Assembly (NCBI GenBank): GCA_934271235.1
Contig: CAKQQT010000025.1
Coordinates: forward strand, 1 to 32,123
Direction of reading: 5' to 3'
Source of the DNA: an uncultured Clostridia bacterium
Lineage (GTDB): Bacteria > Bacillota > Clostridia > Peptostreptococcales > Anaerovoracaceae
DNA: 32,123 nt
In this document: positions 23,760 to 31,840 of the stretch, piece by piece
How the letters are laid out: each line of letters begins with the position of its first letter
Position numbering within the stretch: position 1 is the stretch's first letter
Made by a program: the position numbers and the translations under genes
Notes under the pieces: generated by a model
Told to the model about the DNA's origin: nothing
What the model saw: the letters and a program-made list of their open reading frames with translations, nothing else
Databases searched by the model: none

Positions 23760-23819
23760 TTTTGTCACCTCTTTAAATTTTGCTGCTTTTTATCGTATGA
23801 ATCGCGATCTGTTTTGATA

Positions 23820-23848
23820 TTGCTATTATACTCTAGATGTGTTATTAT
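23820..23848 (+). promoter_or_regulatory. Promoter of the MocR gene
   Basis: TTGCTA (23820-23825), 17 nt, then TATTAT (23843-23848) with an upstream TGT making an extended -10. It overlaps the opposing promoter, suggesting mutual or regulator-mediated control. Confidence 0.6.
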
Positions 23849-23853
23849 GAAAA
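23825..23853 (-). promoter_or_regulatory. Promoter of the ECF S-component gene
   Basis: Minus strand: perfect TATAAT (23830-23825) preceded at 17 nt by TTTTCA (23853-23848). Its -10 overlaps the -35 of the MocR promoter by one base. A perfect 8-bp palindrome ATCGCGAT (23801-23808) lies just downstream and a 7-bp dyad AAATATT/AATATTT just upstream; either could be a regulator site. Confidence 0.55.
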
Positions 23854-23902
23854 TATTCAATTATAAATATTTTTATAAGTACAGATTAAGGAAAACAGCA
23901 GA

Positions 23903-25312
23903 ATGAAACCAATATATTTAGACCAGGATAACACTTCAGAACGCTTTTTATATCTACAGTTATATGATACGATCAAAGAGCGGATCTTGCATGGAGAGAT
24001 GACCACCGGCGAAAAACTTCCCTCGCTGCGCAGCCTGGCGGCGGACCTTGAGATCAGTCTCACCACGGCGGAGCTTGCCTACAACCAGCTTTTGGTAGAG
24101 GGCTATATTGTCAGCAAACCGAAAGCCGGCTATTTTGTCGCACAGATTGCGCCGATCACGCCGGGCGCGTCAGGAGCAGGCGGCCAAAGAGGAAAATCGG
24201 CAGCGCAGGCAAACGATCTCCGCAATTTTACATTTGAAGCAGCCCCATACCGGACAGACCCCGGCTGCTTTGACTTTGTGAAATGGAAAAAATGCGCGGC
24301 GAAAGTTTTTAATGAATATTCCGACCTGCTGCTTTATGAAAGTGATCCGCAGGGAGAAGCGGCGCTGCGTTTTGAAATTTCAAAATATCTGTATCATTCC
24401 CGCGGCGTGACGACAAGTCCCGACCGTATTGTGATCGGGGCCGGCACACAGCAGATCACCAGCCATCTCTGTCGGATCCTGCGCAAGATGGGCATCCGGC
24501 TGGCGGCGCTGGAAGCGCCGGGGTACCTGCCGGTGCAGAGTATGTTCCGAGACGGCGGCTTTACCATTTCGCACATTCCGGTCGCCAAAGACGGCATTGA
24601 GATCGCAAAACTTCCGGCCAATATCCCATCTGCGGTTTATGTCAGTCCGTCCAACCAATTTCCGACCGGGGCAGTCATGCCGATCGGCAGACGATATGAA
24701 TTGATCGACTGGGCCGCGGCAAACCGCAGCATCATCATTGAAGACGACTACGACAGCGAACTGCGTTATTTCGGAAAGCCGGTACCGGCGCTGCAGGGAC
24801 TGGACAGCCGCGGCTGTGTCGTTTACCTCGGCACGTTTTCTTCCACGCTGTTCCCGGCGATCAAGATTTCCTATATGGTACTGCCGGAGGATATGGCGGA
24901 GATCTTTCGTGAGATCAAACAGGAGTACACGCAGACCTGCTCCAAAGCGGAGCAGCTGACGCTGGCCTTTTTTATGGAAGATGGGTATTACTATACCGGG
25001 ATCCGCAAGCTCCGCAGTTTGTACGCACAGAAGCTGACCGCGGTCCTGCAGGCGTTCGCGGAATACGGCAGCGCCATTGCTGCCCCGATCGATACCCATT
25101 CCGGCATCAACCTGACCGTCAAGGTCCGTTCCAAAAAGAAAGCCGACAGACTTTGCGCCGAAGCAAAATCCATCGGACTTCAGATGGTACCGCTTTCTGA
25201 GATCACCGATCAGGAAACCAGCGCGTTGATCTTTTATTACAGCCAGCTGCCGCTTGCGGAGATCGACCGGCTGGTGGAAGAACTCATCCGGAAATGGGGG
25301 AGTAATTCTTGA
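23903..25312 (+). CDS. MocR/PdxR-type regulator (GntR HTH fused to aminotransferase-like domain), without the usual PLP lysine
   Basis: 469 residues. Winged-helix GntR domain (about 12-78: ERILHGEMTTGEKLPSLRSL, SLTTAELAYNQLLVEGYI), linker with AAPYRTDPGCFDF, then an aminotransferase class I-like domain with VYVSPSNQFPTGAVMP, IIEDDYDSELRYFGKP and VYLGTFSSTLFPAIKISYMV. In classical MocR proteins this last motif is GTFSK with the Schiff-base Lys; here position 314 is Ser. Lys321 lies seven residues later. The protein is otherwise full length. Divergent from an ECF vitamin transporter gene it probably regulates. PLP may still bind non-covalently or another ligand may be sensed (inference). Confidence 0.85.
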   Translation: MKPIYLDQDNTSERFLYLQLYDTIKERILHGEMTTGEKLPSLRSLAADLEISLTTAELAYNQLLVEGYIVSKPKAGYFVAQIAPITPGASGAGGQRGKSAAQANDLRNFTFEAAPYRTDPGCFDFVKWKKCAAKVFNEYSDLLLYESDPQGEAALRFEISKYLYHSRGVTTSPDRIVIGAGTQQITSHLCRILRKMGIRLAALEAPGYLPVQSMFRDGGFTISHIPVAKDGIEIAKLPANIPSAVYVSPSNQFPTGAVMPIGRRYELIDWAAANRSIIIEDDYDSELRYFGKPVPALQGLDSRGCVVYLGTFSSTLFPAIKISYMVLPEDMAEIFREIKQEYTQTCSKAEQLTLAFFMEDGYYYTGIRKLRSLYAQKLTAVLQAFAEYGSAIAAPIDTHSGINLTVKVRSKKKADRLCAEAKSIGLQMVPLSEITDQETSALIFYYSQLPLAEIDRLVEELIRKWGSNS

Positions 25313-25337
25313 TTTTCCCAGGACATTTTTCTATAAT
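25309..25337 (+). promoter_or_regulatory. Promoter of the sigma-54 activator gene
   Basis: TTGATT (25309-25314), 17 nt, TATAAT (25332-25337). The -35 overlaps the stop codon of the preceding gene. The leader is about 47 nt, with GAGGAGA before the ATG at 25391. Confidence 0.65.
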
Positions 25338-25390
25338 AAAAAGAAACAACATTATGCCAAGCCTTTAATGGAAACTGTGAGGAGAAGATA

Positions 25391-26752
25391 ATGGAAAAAA
25401 CACTAAATCCCGATGTTTTACTTAGTGTATTTGAGGATATGTGCTGCTTTGTAATTACGGATGCAGAAGGACGATACCTGTATGCAAATAAAGAGTGGAC
25501 ACGTACGATGGGGATTGACTTTGAAGAAAACAAAATCTACGGGCGCTTTGTAAACGAGTTGATTTGTGACACAAAAATTGATAAGGCGCTGCGAGAAAAC
25601 CGAACAATTTCAGGATATTCCACAATTCGGACCGCAAAAGGAAAGGAAAAACGTGCCTTTTCAATCTATAACCCAATCCATAATGAAGCAGGGAAAGTTA
25701 TTGCTGGTGCGATCATGGCCATTATAACAGGCGATGATGATGATGATGTGGATCGTCTTATTAAAGAATTGAACTTTTATAAGCAAGAACTGTCAAAATT
25801 ACGAGGAGCAAAATATGGAATTGAAAATATTGTAGGGAATTCAACCGCCATTGCAAGACTGCGGGAAGAAATCAGACGCGCATCAAAATCAAATTCAACC
25901 GTTTTGATCACAGGAGAAACAGGCAGTGGAAAAGAACTGGTCGCGCACTCCATTCACGCTTTAAGTTCGCGATGCAATGAAAGCTTTATTAAGGTAAACT
26001 GTGCAAACATTCCAAAAGATCTGATGGAGTCTGAATTTTTTGGTTATGAAGCGGGAGCATTTACTGGCGCAAACAAAAAAGGGAAAATTGGAAAATTTGA
26101 ACAAGCAAACAAAGGGAGCATTTTTTTAGATGAAATCAATCAACTATCTTACCATTTGCAGCCGAAACTATTAAGAGTTATGCAGGAGAGAGAATTTGAA
26201 AGAGTAGGGGGAAGCAGAAGTATTGCAATTGATGTAAGATTTATTGCGGCAACGAATGTTCCCCTCGAAGAACTTGTTCAGAAACAAAGATTTCGCCCGG
26301 ACCTGTACTATAGATTGAATGTAGTACCAATCAAGGTGCCATCATTGCGCGAACGCCGCGAAGATATTCCGATTCTTGTCGATGACATATTAAGAAAGCT
26401 GAACGGAGAAATCGGAATACCGGTCAGCGGGATATCGGAAGATATAAAACGTAAATTAATGAATTTAGATTATGACTGGCCTGGAAATGTGCGAGAATTG
26501 CAAAATGTTATTGAATGGGCAATGAATATGTCTTATGGTGAACCGATAAAATGGAATCATTTCAGTCGTTATTTTTCGTTAAAGTCAAAAAACTTTGAAA
26601 CAACAGGATCAGAGCTTGCAAGGCTTGATGAGATTGAAAAAGAGATGGTGCAGCGTGTGTTAGCAGAAAGCCAAACAAAAACACAGGCAGCAGAGTCATT
26701 GGGTATATCCCGAACAATGCTATATAAAAAAATAAAGAAATATAATTTATAG
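25391..26752 (+). CDS. PAS-domain sigma-54-dependent transcriptional activator
   Basis: 453 residues. N-terminal PAS sensor (about 8-113: FVITDAEGRYLYANKEWTRT), a short Asp-rich linker and coiled coil (115-138), then a sigma-54 AAA+ domain: Walker A GETGSGKE (175-182), sigma-54 contact loop GAFTGA (222-227), Walker B SIFLDEIN (243-250), arginine finger region FRPDLYYRLN. A Fis-type helix-turn-helix closes the protein (about 415-453: TQAAESLGISRTMLYKKIKK). No receiver domain, so it senses a small molecule or redox state directly (RocR-like layout). A sigma-54 promoter and an inverted repeat directly downstream make the M24/symporter operon its likely target. More AT-rich than its left neighbours. 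Confidence 0.92.
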   Translation: MEKTLNPDVLLSVFEDMCCFVITDAEGRYLYANKEWTRTMGIDFEENKIYGRFVNELICDTKIDKALRENRTISGYSTIRTAKGKEKRAFSIYNPIHNEAGKVIAGAIMAIITGDDDDDVDRLIKELNFYKQELSKLRGAKYGIENIVGNSTAIARLREEIRRASKSNSTVLITGETGSGKELVAHSIHALSSRCNESFIKVNCANIPKDLMESEFFGYEAGAFTGANKKGKIGKFEQANKGSIFLDEINQLSYHLQPKLLRVMQEREFERVGGSRSIAIDVRFIAATNVPLEELVQKQRFRPDLYYRLNVVPIKVPSLRERREDIPILVDDILRKLNGEIGIPVSGISEDIKRKLMNLDYDWPGNVRELQNVIEWAMNMSYGEPIKWNHFSRYFSLKSKNFETTGSELARLDEIEKEMVQRVLAESQTKTQAAESLGISRTMLYKKIKKYNL

Positions 26753-26787
26753 GGGATGGGGAGATAATTAGCGAATATGCTTTTGTG

Positions 26788-26840
26788 AAACTATGTAAAC
26801 TTTTGTTTGCAAACTATGCAAACAAAAGTTTACATAGTTT
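26788..26840. promoter_or_regulatory. 23-bp perfect inverted repeat, probable activator site (or terminator)
   Basis: Arms 26788-26810 and 26818-26840 are exact reverse complements around a 7-nt centre. The motif AAACTATG(T/C)AAAC occurs three times: 26788-26800, 26811-26823 (through the loop) and inverted at 26828-26840. Its right edge is 56 bp before the -24 element, a normal place for an enhancer of a sigma-54 activator. It also lies 35 nt after the activator gene stop with GTTTTATA following, so it could also act as a terminator. Confidence 0.65.
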
Positions 26841-26895
26841 GTTTTATATCGTTTGCGATGCTTATAAAAACGTTGAAATTCGAACATTTCTTTTT

Positions 26896-26911
26896 TGGCA
26901 TACTTTTTGCT
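26896..26911 (+). promoter_or_regulatory. Sigma-54 (-24/-12) promoter
   Basis: TGGCAT-ACTTT-TTGCT matches the consensus TGGCAC-N5-TTGCW with one change. GG (26897-26898) and GC (26909-26910) are exactly 10 nt apart. Transcription would start near 26922 and serve the genes at 27024 and 28252. Confidence 0.8.
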
Positions 26912-27023
26912 ATATTAAATGAACAGAATATAGCTATATCCGTTATCCGTTTTTTAAATGTGCCTATGTATAAGAGAACGTTGAGGCACTTCAGCGAAAG
27001 AAAAGAAAAGCGAGGAAAGAAAA

Positions 27024-28211
27024 ATGGAAAGAAACCAAAAAGAAATCCAAGAAAAATTGCAGCGAAAAATGGAAGAAGAGGGATTTGATGCGTTGCTTCT
27101 TACCAGACCGGAGTCTATCCGCTATGCAACAGGAGTTACGAGTGCGTTCATGTATTTGAATATCCCGATTGGGAATGTAATCGGAATCGTACCGAAAACA
27201 GGAAATGCAGCAGTTGTTATGTCGGAGTTTGAGGGGAATGCTGCAAAAATCGACAGTCCGGAGATCGATGTATTAGGATACCCGATCTTTGTTTATATCG
27301 CAGACTTTGATGCAAACGGCAGGATGAAAGACTCTCAACCGAATACCGATAAGGCTTTTCATATGGCAGCAGAGTTTATCAAAGAAAAACTCGGAAATGT
27401 CAAGAAAATCGGTGTAGAAAGACCGATGTTTCCATATGATCGGATGTTGTTCTTGCAGGAACAATTTGGCGAAGATGTTCCACAGGACTGCACACAGCTT
27501 TTGAAAGATGTTACCAAATTTAAGACAGCATGGGAAATCGAAGTGCTCCGAAAAAATGCGCAGGCATCTCAACGTGCTATGAGTTATGTTGCGAAACATA
27601 CGGAAATCGGTATGGATGAACAGGATATTTTACTGCTTATGAATCAAGGACTCGTAAATGAGGGAAAAGGATTCTGCTCGACCAGACAGTGCAATGTTGT
27701 CGGTGAACAGTTTTCACCGATTTATCTGCCGCATACCTGCTACAAACTGAAAGAGGGCGATACCGTGCGTTTAGACGGTGGAATCAACTCCAATTCCTAT
27801 TCCTCGGATATTTCCAGAACATACTTTGTGGGAAATAAGGTAAGCGACGAAAGATTAAAAATTTGGAACATTCTTCATGATACGTTTGAAAAAGTTTTTA
27901 CAATGATCGGACCTGGGGTAAGAATCTGCGACATATTCAAAGCGGCAGAGGACAATGTGAAAACCGTGATTCCGGAATATCACCGCGGACATTTTGGACA
28001 CTCTGTTGGCTGCTATGTTTGGTGGGAGGAATATCCGACCATCAGCCGTCATGATACGAACTGTCTGGAGCCGGGCATGGTCATGAACCTGGAAATCCCG
28101 TACTACAGCAGTTATAACAATTCCTACAACTTCGAAGATACCTTCTTGGTAACTGAAAACGGAATCGATCGTTTTACCAGACACAGTGATGATATTTATT
28201 GGAGAGATTAG
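27024..28211 (+). CDS. M24-family metallopeptidase (Xaa-Pro dipeptidase/aminopeptidase-like or creatinase-like)
   Basis: 395 residues, with GAGGAAAG before ATG 27024. N-terminal creatinase-type domain (about 1-165) followed by the pita-bread catalytic domain. All five metal ligands are recognisable: Asp251 (RLDGG), Asp262 (SSDISRT), His326 (GHFGHSVG), Glu357 (NLEIPYY) and Glu371 (NFEDTF), so an active dinuclear peptidase is expected. In this family substrates are X-Pro peptides or, in creatinase relatives, small amidino compounds. Co-transcribed with a sodium symporter 40 nt downstream under a sigma-54 promoter, suggesting an imported substrate is cleaved inside the cell. The exact substrate is unknown. 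Confidence 0.85.
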   Translation: MERNQKEIQEKLQRKMEEEGFDALLLTRPESIRYATGVTSAFMYLNIPIGNVIGIVPKTGNAAVVMSEFEGNAAKIDSPEIDVLGYPIFVYIADFDANGRMKDSQPNTDKAFHMAAEFIKEKLGNVKKIGVERPMFPYDRMLFLQEQFGEDVPQDCTQLLKDVTKFKTAWEIEVLRKNAQASQRAMSYVAKHTEIGMDEQDILLLMNQGLVNEGKGFCSTRQCNVVGEQFSPIYLPHTCYKLKEGDTVRLDGGINSNSYSSDISRTYFVGNKVSDERLKIWNILHDTFEKVFTMIGPGVRICDIFKAAEDNVKTVIPEYHRGHFGHSVGCYVWWEEYPTISRHDTNCLEPGMVMNLEIPYYSSYNNSYNFEDTFLVTENGIDRFTRHSDDIYWRD

Positions 28212-28251
28212 TGATGAACACACACTATGATTTCAGAAAGGAGACAGAAGA

Positions 28252-29682
28252 ATGAGTAAGGGCGTGCTGATTATTGTTCTGGCGTATATCGTCATTCTTG
28301 CATTTATTGGGGTATATTTTAACAAAAGAAACCGAAACAATAAGGACTTCTATGTGACACGTGACCGTATTCCGGGATGGGCGATTGCAATTTCGGAACG
28401 TGCGACAACCAGTTCCTCTTGGATGATGCTTGGCGGAACAGGGGCAGTTTATACGATGGGAATCTCCGGCATTTGGCTGTTCTTCGGACTGTATTTGTCG
28501 TTGATTATTTACTGGTTTTGGTTTGCAAAAGCATTTAAGAAAGAAAACGATAAAAATCCGCAGTTAACCTTAACGTCGTTTATCGCTGCGCGATGGGGAA
28601 ACCATGATAAGATCATTCGCCTATTATGTGCATTGATCATTGCGGTATTCTACATTATCTACGCAGCATCGAATTTAGTAGGCGCAGGAAAGACCGTAAA
28701 CAGTCTGTTTGGATATGATGTCGTACCAACGATGGTCGTTGTTGCAGTTATCATCACCGCGTATGCTGCCTTGGGCGGACTTGGCTCTATTATTTATAAC
28801 GACCTTATTCAAGCGGTTATTATGTGCTTTGCACTGATTGTCCTTCCGATCATTGCCTGGGTCCACGTATTCCAAAACGGAGGTTTGAGTGAATGCTTGT
28901 CTGCAGCAGGTCCGGACTATATGGCTCTTTTCGGCGGAATGACAACCGGAAGCGCATTTTTACTTCTTTTCAATCAAACATCCTACATTTGGGGCAATTT
29001 TGGAATGGATACCGTTACAAGAAAGATTATGGCAATCAAAGAGGACAGCGATATCAAGCAGGGAAGAACCGCAGGACTCATAGTTGGCGCTCTTTGGTAC
29101 GGAGGTGTTTTTTCTATCGGTATCACGGGTCTTTGCTTATACGGAGCGGGAAACTTTGAGGATCCGGAAACATTGTTCCCAACCATGGTAGACGATTTGC
29201 TTCCGAGCTGGCTGTCTATATTGGTTCTGTGCGGCGTTATTGCAGCAATTATGTCTACTTGTGCAGATCAACTGCTTGCCGTGACCGGAGCGATTTCTGT
29301 AGATATTGTTCAGAAGGTTTTTAAAGTGCAGATGAGTGAGCGCACAGCGTTAATCTTTTCGAAGATATTACTTGCAGGGGTCGGTGTTGCAACGTTTCTG
29401 TTTGCGGTCAACTCTGGTGATCTGGTCATGAATATGGTAAGCTTCGCTTGGTCAGGAATGGGTTCTTCTTTAGGACCGGTCGTACTTTTGACAATGCTTG
29501 ACAAAAAAGCGTCCGGTGTAGGTATGATTGCCTCCTTGATCACAGGTGCCGGTATGACATTAATCTGGAAACATCTCACAGTGTTTGCAGCGATCGATGT
29601 AAAGTTTGGTGCATTCTTCATCGCTCTGTTTGTGGGAATTATTGTGAGCAGACTGGCGCCAAACAAAGAATGTAAAGAATAG
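28252..29682 (+). CDS. Sodium/solute symporter (SSS family), PutP-like but divergent
   Basis: 476 residues, with AAAGGAGA before ATG 28252. About 13 hydrophobic segments. SSS motifs: SSSWMMLGGTGAVYTMGISG in the second helix and IMSTCADQLLAVTGAISVDI near residues 330-350 (Ser/Thr of the second sodium site kept). Compared by eye with the PutP at 8496, the Asp56 of PutP aligns with Thr53 here, so the substrate and perhaps coupling at the first site differ. Likely imports the substrate of the adjacent M24 enzyme. Terminator-type hairpin follows at 29709. Confidence 0.87.
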   Translation: MSKGVLIIVLAYIVILAFIGVYFNKRNRNNKDFYVTRDRIPGWAIAISERATTSSSWMMLGGTGAVYTMGISGIWLFFGLYLSLIIYWFWFAKAFKKENDKNPQLTLTSFIAARWGNHDKIIRLLCALIIAVFYIIYAASNLVGAGKTVNSLFGYDVVPTMVVVAVIITAYAALGGLGSIIYNDLIQAVIMCFALIVLPIIAWVHVFQNGGLSECLSAAGPDYMALFGGMTTGSAFLLLFNQTSYIWGNFGMDTVTRKIMAIKEDSDIKQGRTAGLIVGALWYGGVFSIGITGLCLYGAGNFEDPETLFPTMVDDLLPSWLSILVLCGVIAAIMSTCADQLLAVTGAISVDIVQKVFKVQMSERTALIFSKILLAGVGVATFLFAVNSGDLVMNMVSFAWSGMGSSLGPVVLLTMLDKKASGVGMIASLITGAGMTLIWKHLTVFAAIDVKFGAFFIALFVGIIVSRLAPNKECKE

Positions 29683-29708
29683 AAATACATAATAAACAAA
29701 AACAAGTG

Positions 29709-29739
29709 AGGTGGTGCAGTTTATAATACGGCACCACCT
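29709..29739. terminator. Bidirectional hairpin between symporter and patatin genes
   Basis: AGGTGGTGC (29709-29717) pairs perfectly with GCACCACCT (29731-29739) across a 13-nt loop. TATTTC follows on the right and a T-rich run on the left (minus strand CACTTGTTTTTG). It lies between convergent genes. Confidence 0.65.
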
Positions 29740-29771
29740 TATTTCAATTGCGTATTTCGAGGAATACCCCG

Positions 29772-30932
29772 CTACACCAGCTCGTATTTCACCAAAAATC
29801 TGGCGGCGTAGATCAGATCCGGCATCAGGCGCAGGGCAGCTCGGCTGATAAAGATGCTGCCGGAGCCTTTTTCCTTGAGATTGTAGGCGATCAGGAAAAC
29901 CGGGATATGCTGGTTAGCGATGCTCTTGATGTCGGAGAAAAGCTCCTTGAGGTTCGGCAGCCCGGACAGCCCCGAGAGCTTGCCGTAACGTTCGAGCGCC
30001 TCTTTCGCCTCTGCCTGCGAAGCCAGAACAGCCTCGGAGATCTTCGTAAGAAAGATCTCCCGCGTATAGAGGATCAGCGGATCCAGGCCGAAAATGCGCG
30101 CGCAGGCGTCGGCCATCTTGAGCGTGACTTTGTCGAATGTGCCTTTTGCAAAGGAAAAATAACTGCCGTCGATCAGACCGAGCGCCTTCATGGTATCCAG
30201 ATACCCAAGGCGCATGATGCGCTTGGAATTGGCGCGGTCGAAGATGAGGATGTTGCCGAGGTCCCACTTTGGTTCGATGTAGACCAGATTCGGCGCTTTT
30301 TTGAGGCTGTCATACTTGATCAGGCCCATGCCCTTGAGATTGACCGCGATGACGTGCGTCGCGCCTTTCTGCATCGCCATGTTGACCGGGATCTCATCGG
30401 CGTAGCCGCCGTCGATGTATTCGACTCCGTCGATCGGATAGCTGTGGATGGCCGGAAAGGCCGAAGCACTGGCTACAATGTAGTCGGTCAGGCGGCCGGC
30501 AGGAATGTCTTCCTTAAACAGATAATGCGCGTCAAAACCCGGAAGCGAAGCGACCGGGATGCCGTAGTCCATCGCGGCGCTGCGCACCTTTCCTTCATCG
30601 ATATAGGTGTCAAGCAGCTCTTTGAGACGGGAAGTCCCGGCTCCGTGGTGGAAGACGATCTCACGTGCGTATTCGATGGGCTGGCTGCCCTCCGGTACGT
30701 CGAACACCATGTGCGTTTCCATCTCCCGCCAGAGCTGAGCAGTCAGGTCCACGTCACCCTGCACGACCATCGCGGCATTGATGGCGCCGACCGAAGTGCC
30801 GGTCACGATGTCGATCTCGATCCCCAGCTCCGTCAGGGCCTGCCAGACCCCGGCCTCATAAGCGCCGCGGGAACCGCCTCCGCCCAGTACCAGAGCGGTT
30901 TTCTTTGTTTGTTTGTTTTTCATAAATCCCAT
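29772..30932 (-). CDS. Patatin-like phospholipase
   Basis: 386 residues from ATG 30932 (AAGGAG only 3 nt away); the ATG at 30923 (12 nt) is an equally possible start. Patatin fold hallmarks: glycine-rich oxyanion loop GGGSRG (18-23), nucleophile elbow GTSVG with Ser47, and the dyad Asp174 in YIDGGYAD. SASAFPAI and FPA-type motifs match bacterial patatins of the RssA type. No signal peptide or membrane segment, so it is probably a cytoplasmic acyl hydrolase of lipids. The C-terminal ~190 residues have no clear domain. Single gene with its own promoter candidate. Confidence 0.88.
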   Translation of the reverse strand: MGFMKNKQTKKTALVLGGGGSRGAYEAGVWQALTELGIEIDIVTGTSVGAINAAMVVQGDVDLTAQLWREMETHMVFDVPEGSQPIEYAREIVFHHGAGTSRLKELLDTYIDEGKVRSAAMDYGIPVASLPGFDAHYLFKEDIPAGRLTDYIVASASAFPAIHSYPIDGVEYIDGGYADEIPVNMAMQKGATHVIAVNLKGMGLIKYDSLKKAPNLVYIEPKWDLGNILIFDRANSKRIMRLGYLDTMKALGLIDGSYFSFAKGTFDKVTLKMADACARIFGLDPLILYTREIFLTKISEAVLASQAEAKEALERYGKLSGLSGLPNLKELFSDIKSIANQHIPVFLIAYNLKEKGSGSIFISRAALRLMPDLIYAARFLVKYELV

Positions 30933-30983
30933 GTACTCCTTTTTCAGAACTTTTTCAAGAACTTTTCACTTCAAACTACCAAA

Positions 30984-31013
30984 ATTTTAGCATAAATGGT
31001 ATACTATTAGCAA
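30984..31013 (-). promoter_or_regulatory. Candidate promoter of the patatin gene
   Basis: Minus strand: TTGCTA (31013-31008), 18 nt, TAAAAT (30989-30984). It overlaps the opposing promoter of the deacylase gene. Confidence 0.5.
30997..31005 (+). promoter_or_regulatory. Extended -10 of the sirtuin gene promoter
   Basis: TGG-TATACT is an extended -10 (five of six bases). No good -35 at 17 nt. The leader is about 95 nt, with CAGGAGG before ATG 31109. Confidence 0.5.
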
Positions 31014-31108
31014 GAAAAAGAGATGTTAATCTTGCGCTGCTTTGCAGGTGCTTCGCGGGCAGATCGTAAAGAAATACAGAAAAATACAGGGAAACAGGAG
31101 GGATCCGC

Positions 31109-31840
31109 ATGAACAAACAACTCAAAGAGATCATAGACAGCAGTGAAAATATTGTATTTTTTGGCGGTGCAGGGGTTTCGACCGAAAGCAATATTCCGGA
31201 TTTCCGCTCCGAGCAGGGGCTGTATCACGCCAAGCAGGCGTACGGCTACGCGCCGGAGGAGATTCTTTCGCATACCTTTTTTATGCGGCATACGGAAACC
31301 TTCTTCGACTATTACAAGCATAATCTGATCTACCCGGACGCGCAGCCGAACAAGGCGCATCTGGCGCTGGCACATCTCGAGCAAGAGGGCAAGCTCAAGG
31401 CGATCGTAACGCAGAACATTGACGGACTGCACCAAAAAGCCGGCAGCCGCAAGGTCTATGAACTGCACGGATCCGTTCTGCGCAATCACTGCATGGACTG
31501 TGGGGCGGCCTACGACCTTGATTACACGCTGGACCCCGCGCATTGCCGCGGCAGCATCCCGCATTGCCCGAAGTGCGGCGGCATCATCAAGCCGGACGTG
31601 GTGCTCTATGAAGAAGCGCTGGATGAGGACTGCATGATGGGCGCGCTCAAGGCGATCGAACAGGCGGACACGCTGATCATCGGCGGGACCTCGCTGGCAG
31701 TTTATCCGGCAGCCGGTTTGATCCGCTATTTTAGGGGTAAAAATTTAGTATTGATCAACAAACAGCCGACGCCGTACGACGGCAGAGCGGATTTGGTGAT
31801 CCATGATGCGATCGGAAAGGTGATGGAAATAGAACAATGA
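31109..31840 (+). CDS. cobB: NAD-dependent protein deacylase, Sir2 family
   Basis: 243 residues, typical of bacterial sirtuins. GGAGVSTESNIPDFRS (19-34) forms the NAD-binding loop, TQNIDGLHQKAG (101-112) the conserved core, and His120 in ELHGSV is the general base. Zinc cysteines: Cys128 and Cys131 (CMDC), Cys153 and Cys156 (CPKC). IKPDVVLYEEAL follows, the substrate loop of class-III/U-type enzymes. It removes acyl groups from protein lysines using NAD and may tune metabolic enzymes. Its last codon and stop overlap the surE start (ATGA), so the two are translationally coupled. Confidence 0.93.
   Translation: MNKQLKEIIDSSENIVFFGGAGVSTESNIPDFRSEQGLYHAKQAYGYAPEEILSHTFFMRHTETFFDYYKHNLIYPDAQPNKAHLALAHLEQEGKLKAIVTQNIDGLHQKAGSRKVYELHGSVLRNHCMDCGAAYDLDYTLDPAHCRGSIPHCPKCGGIIKPDVVLYEEALDEDCMMGALKAIEQADTLIIGGTSLAVYPAAGLIRYFRGKNLVLINKQPTPYDGRADLVIHDAIGKVMEIEQ

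Noticed and set aside
26807..27088. 93-residue plus-strand frame before the M24 gene
   Set aside because: It runs through the inverted repeat and the sigma-54 promoter and into the M24 gene in another frame.
29748..30995. 415-residue plus-strand frame opposite the patatin gene
   Set aside because: Antisense shadow; the minus strand carries the complete patatin motifs.
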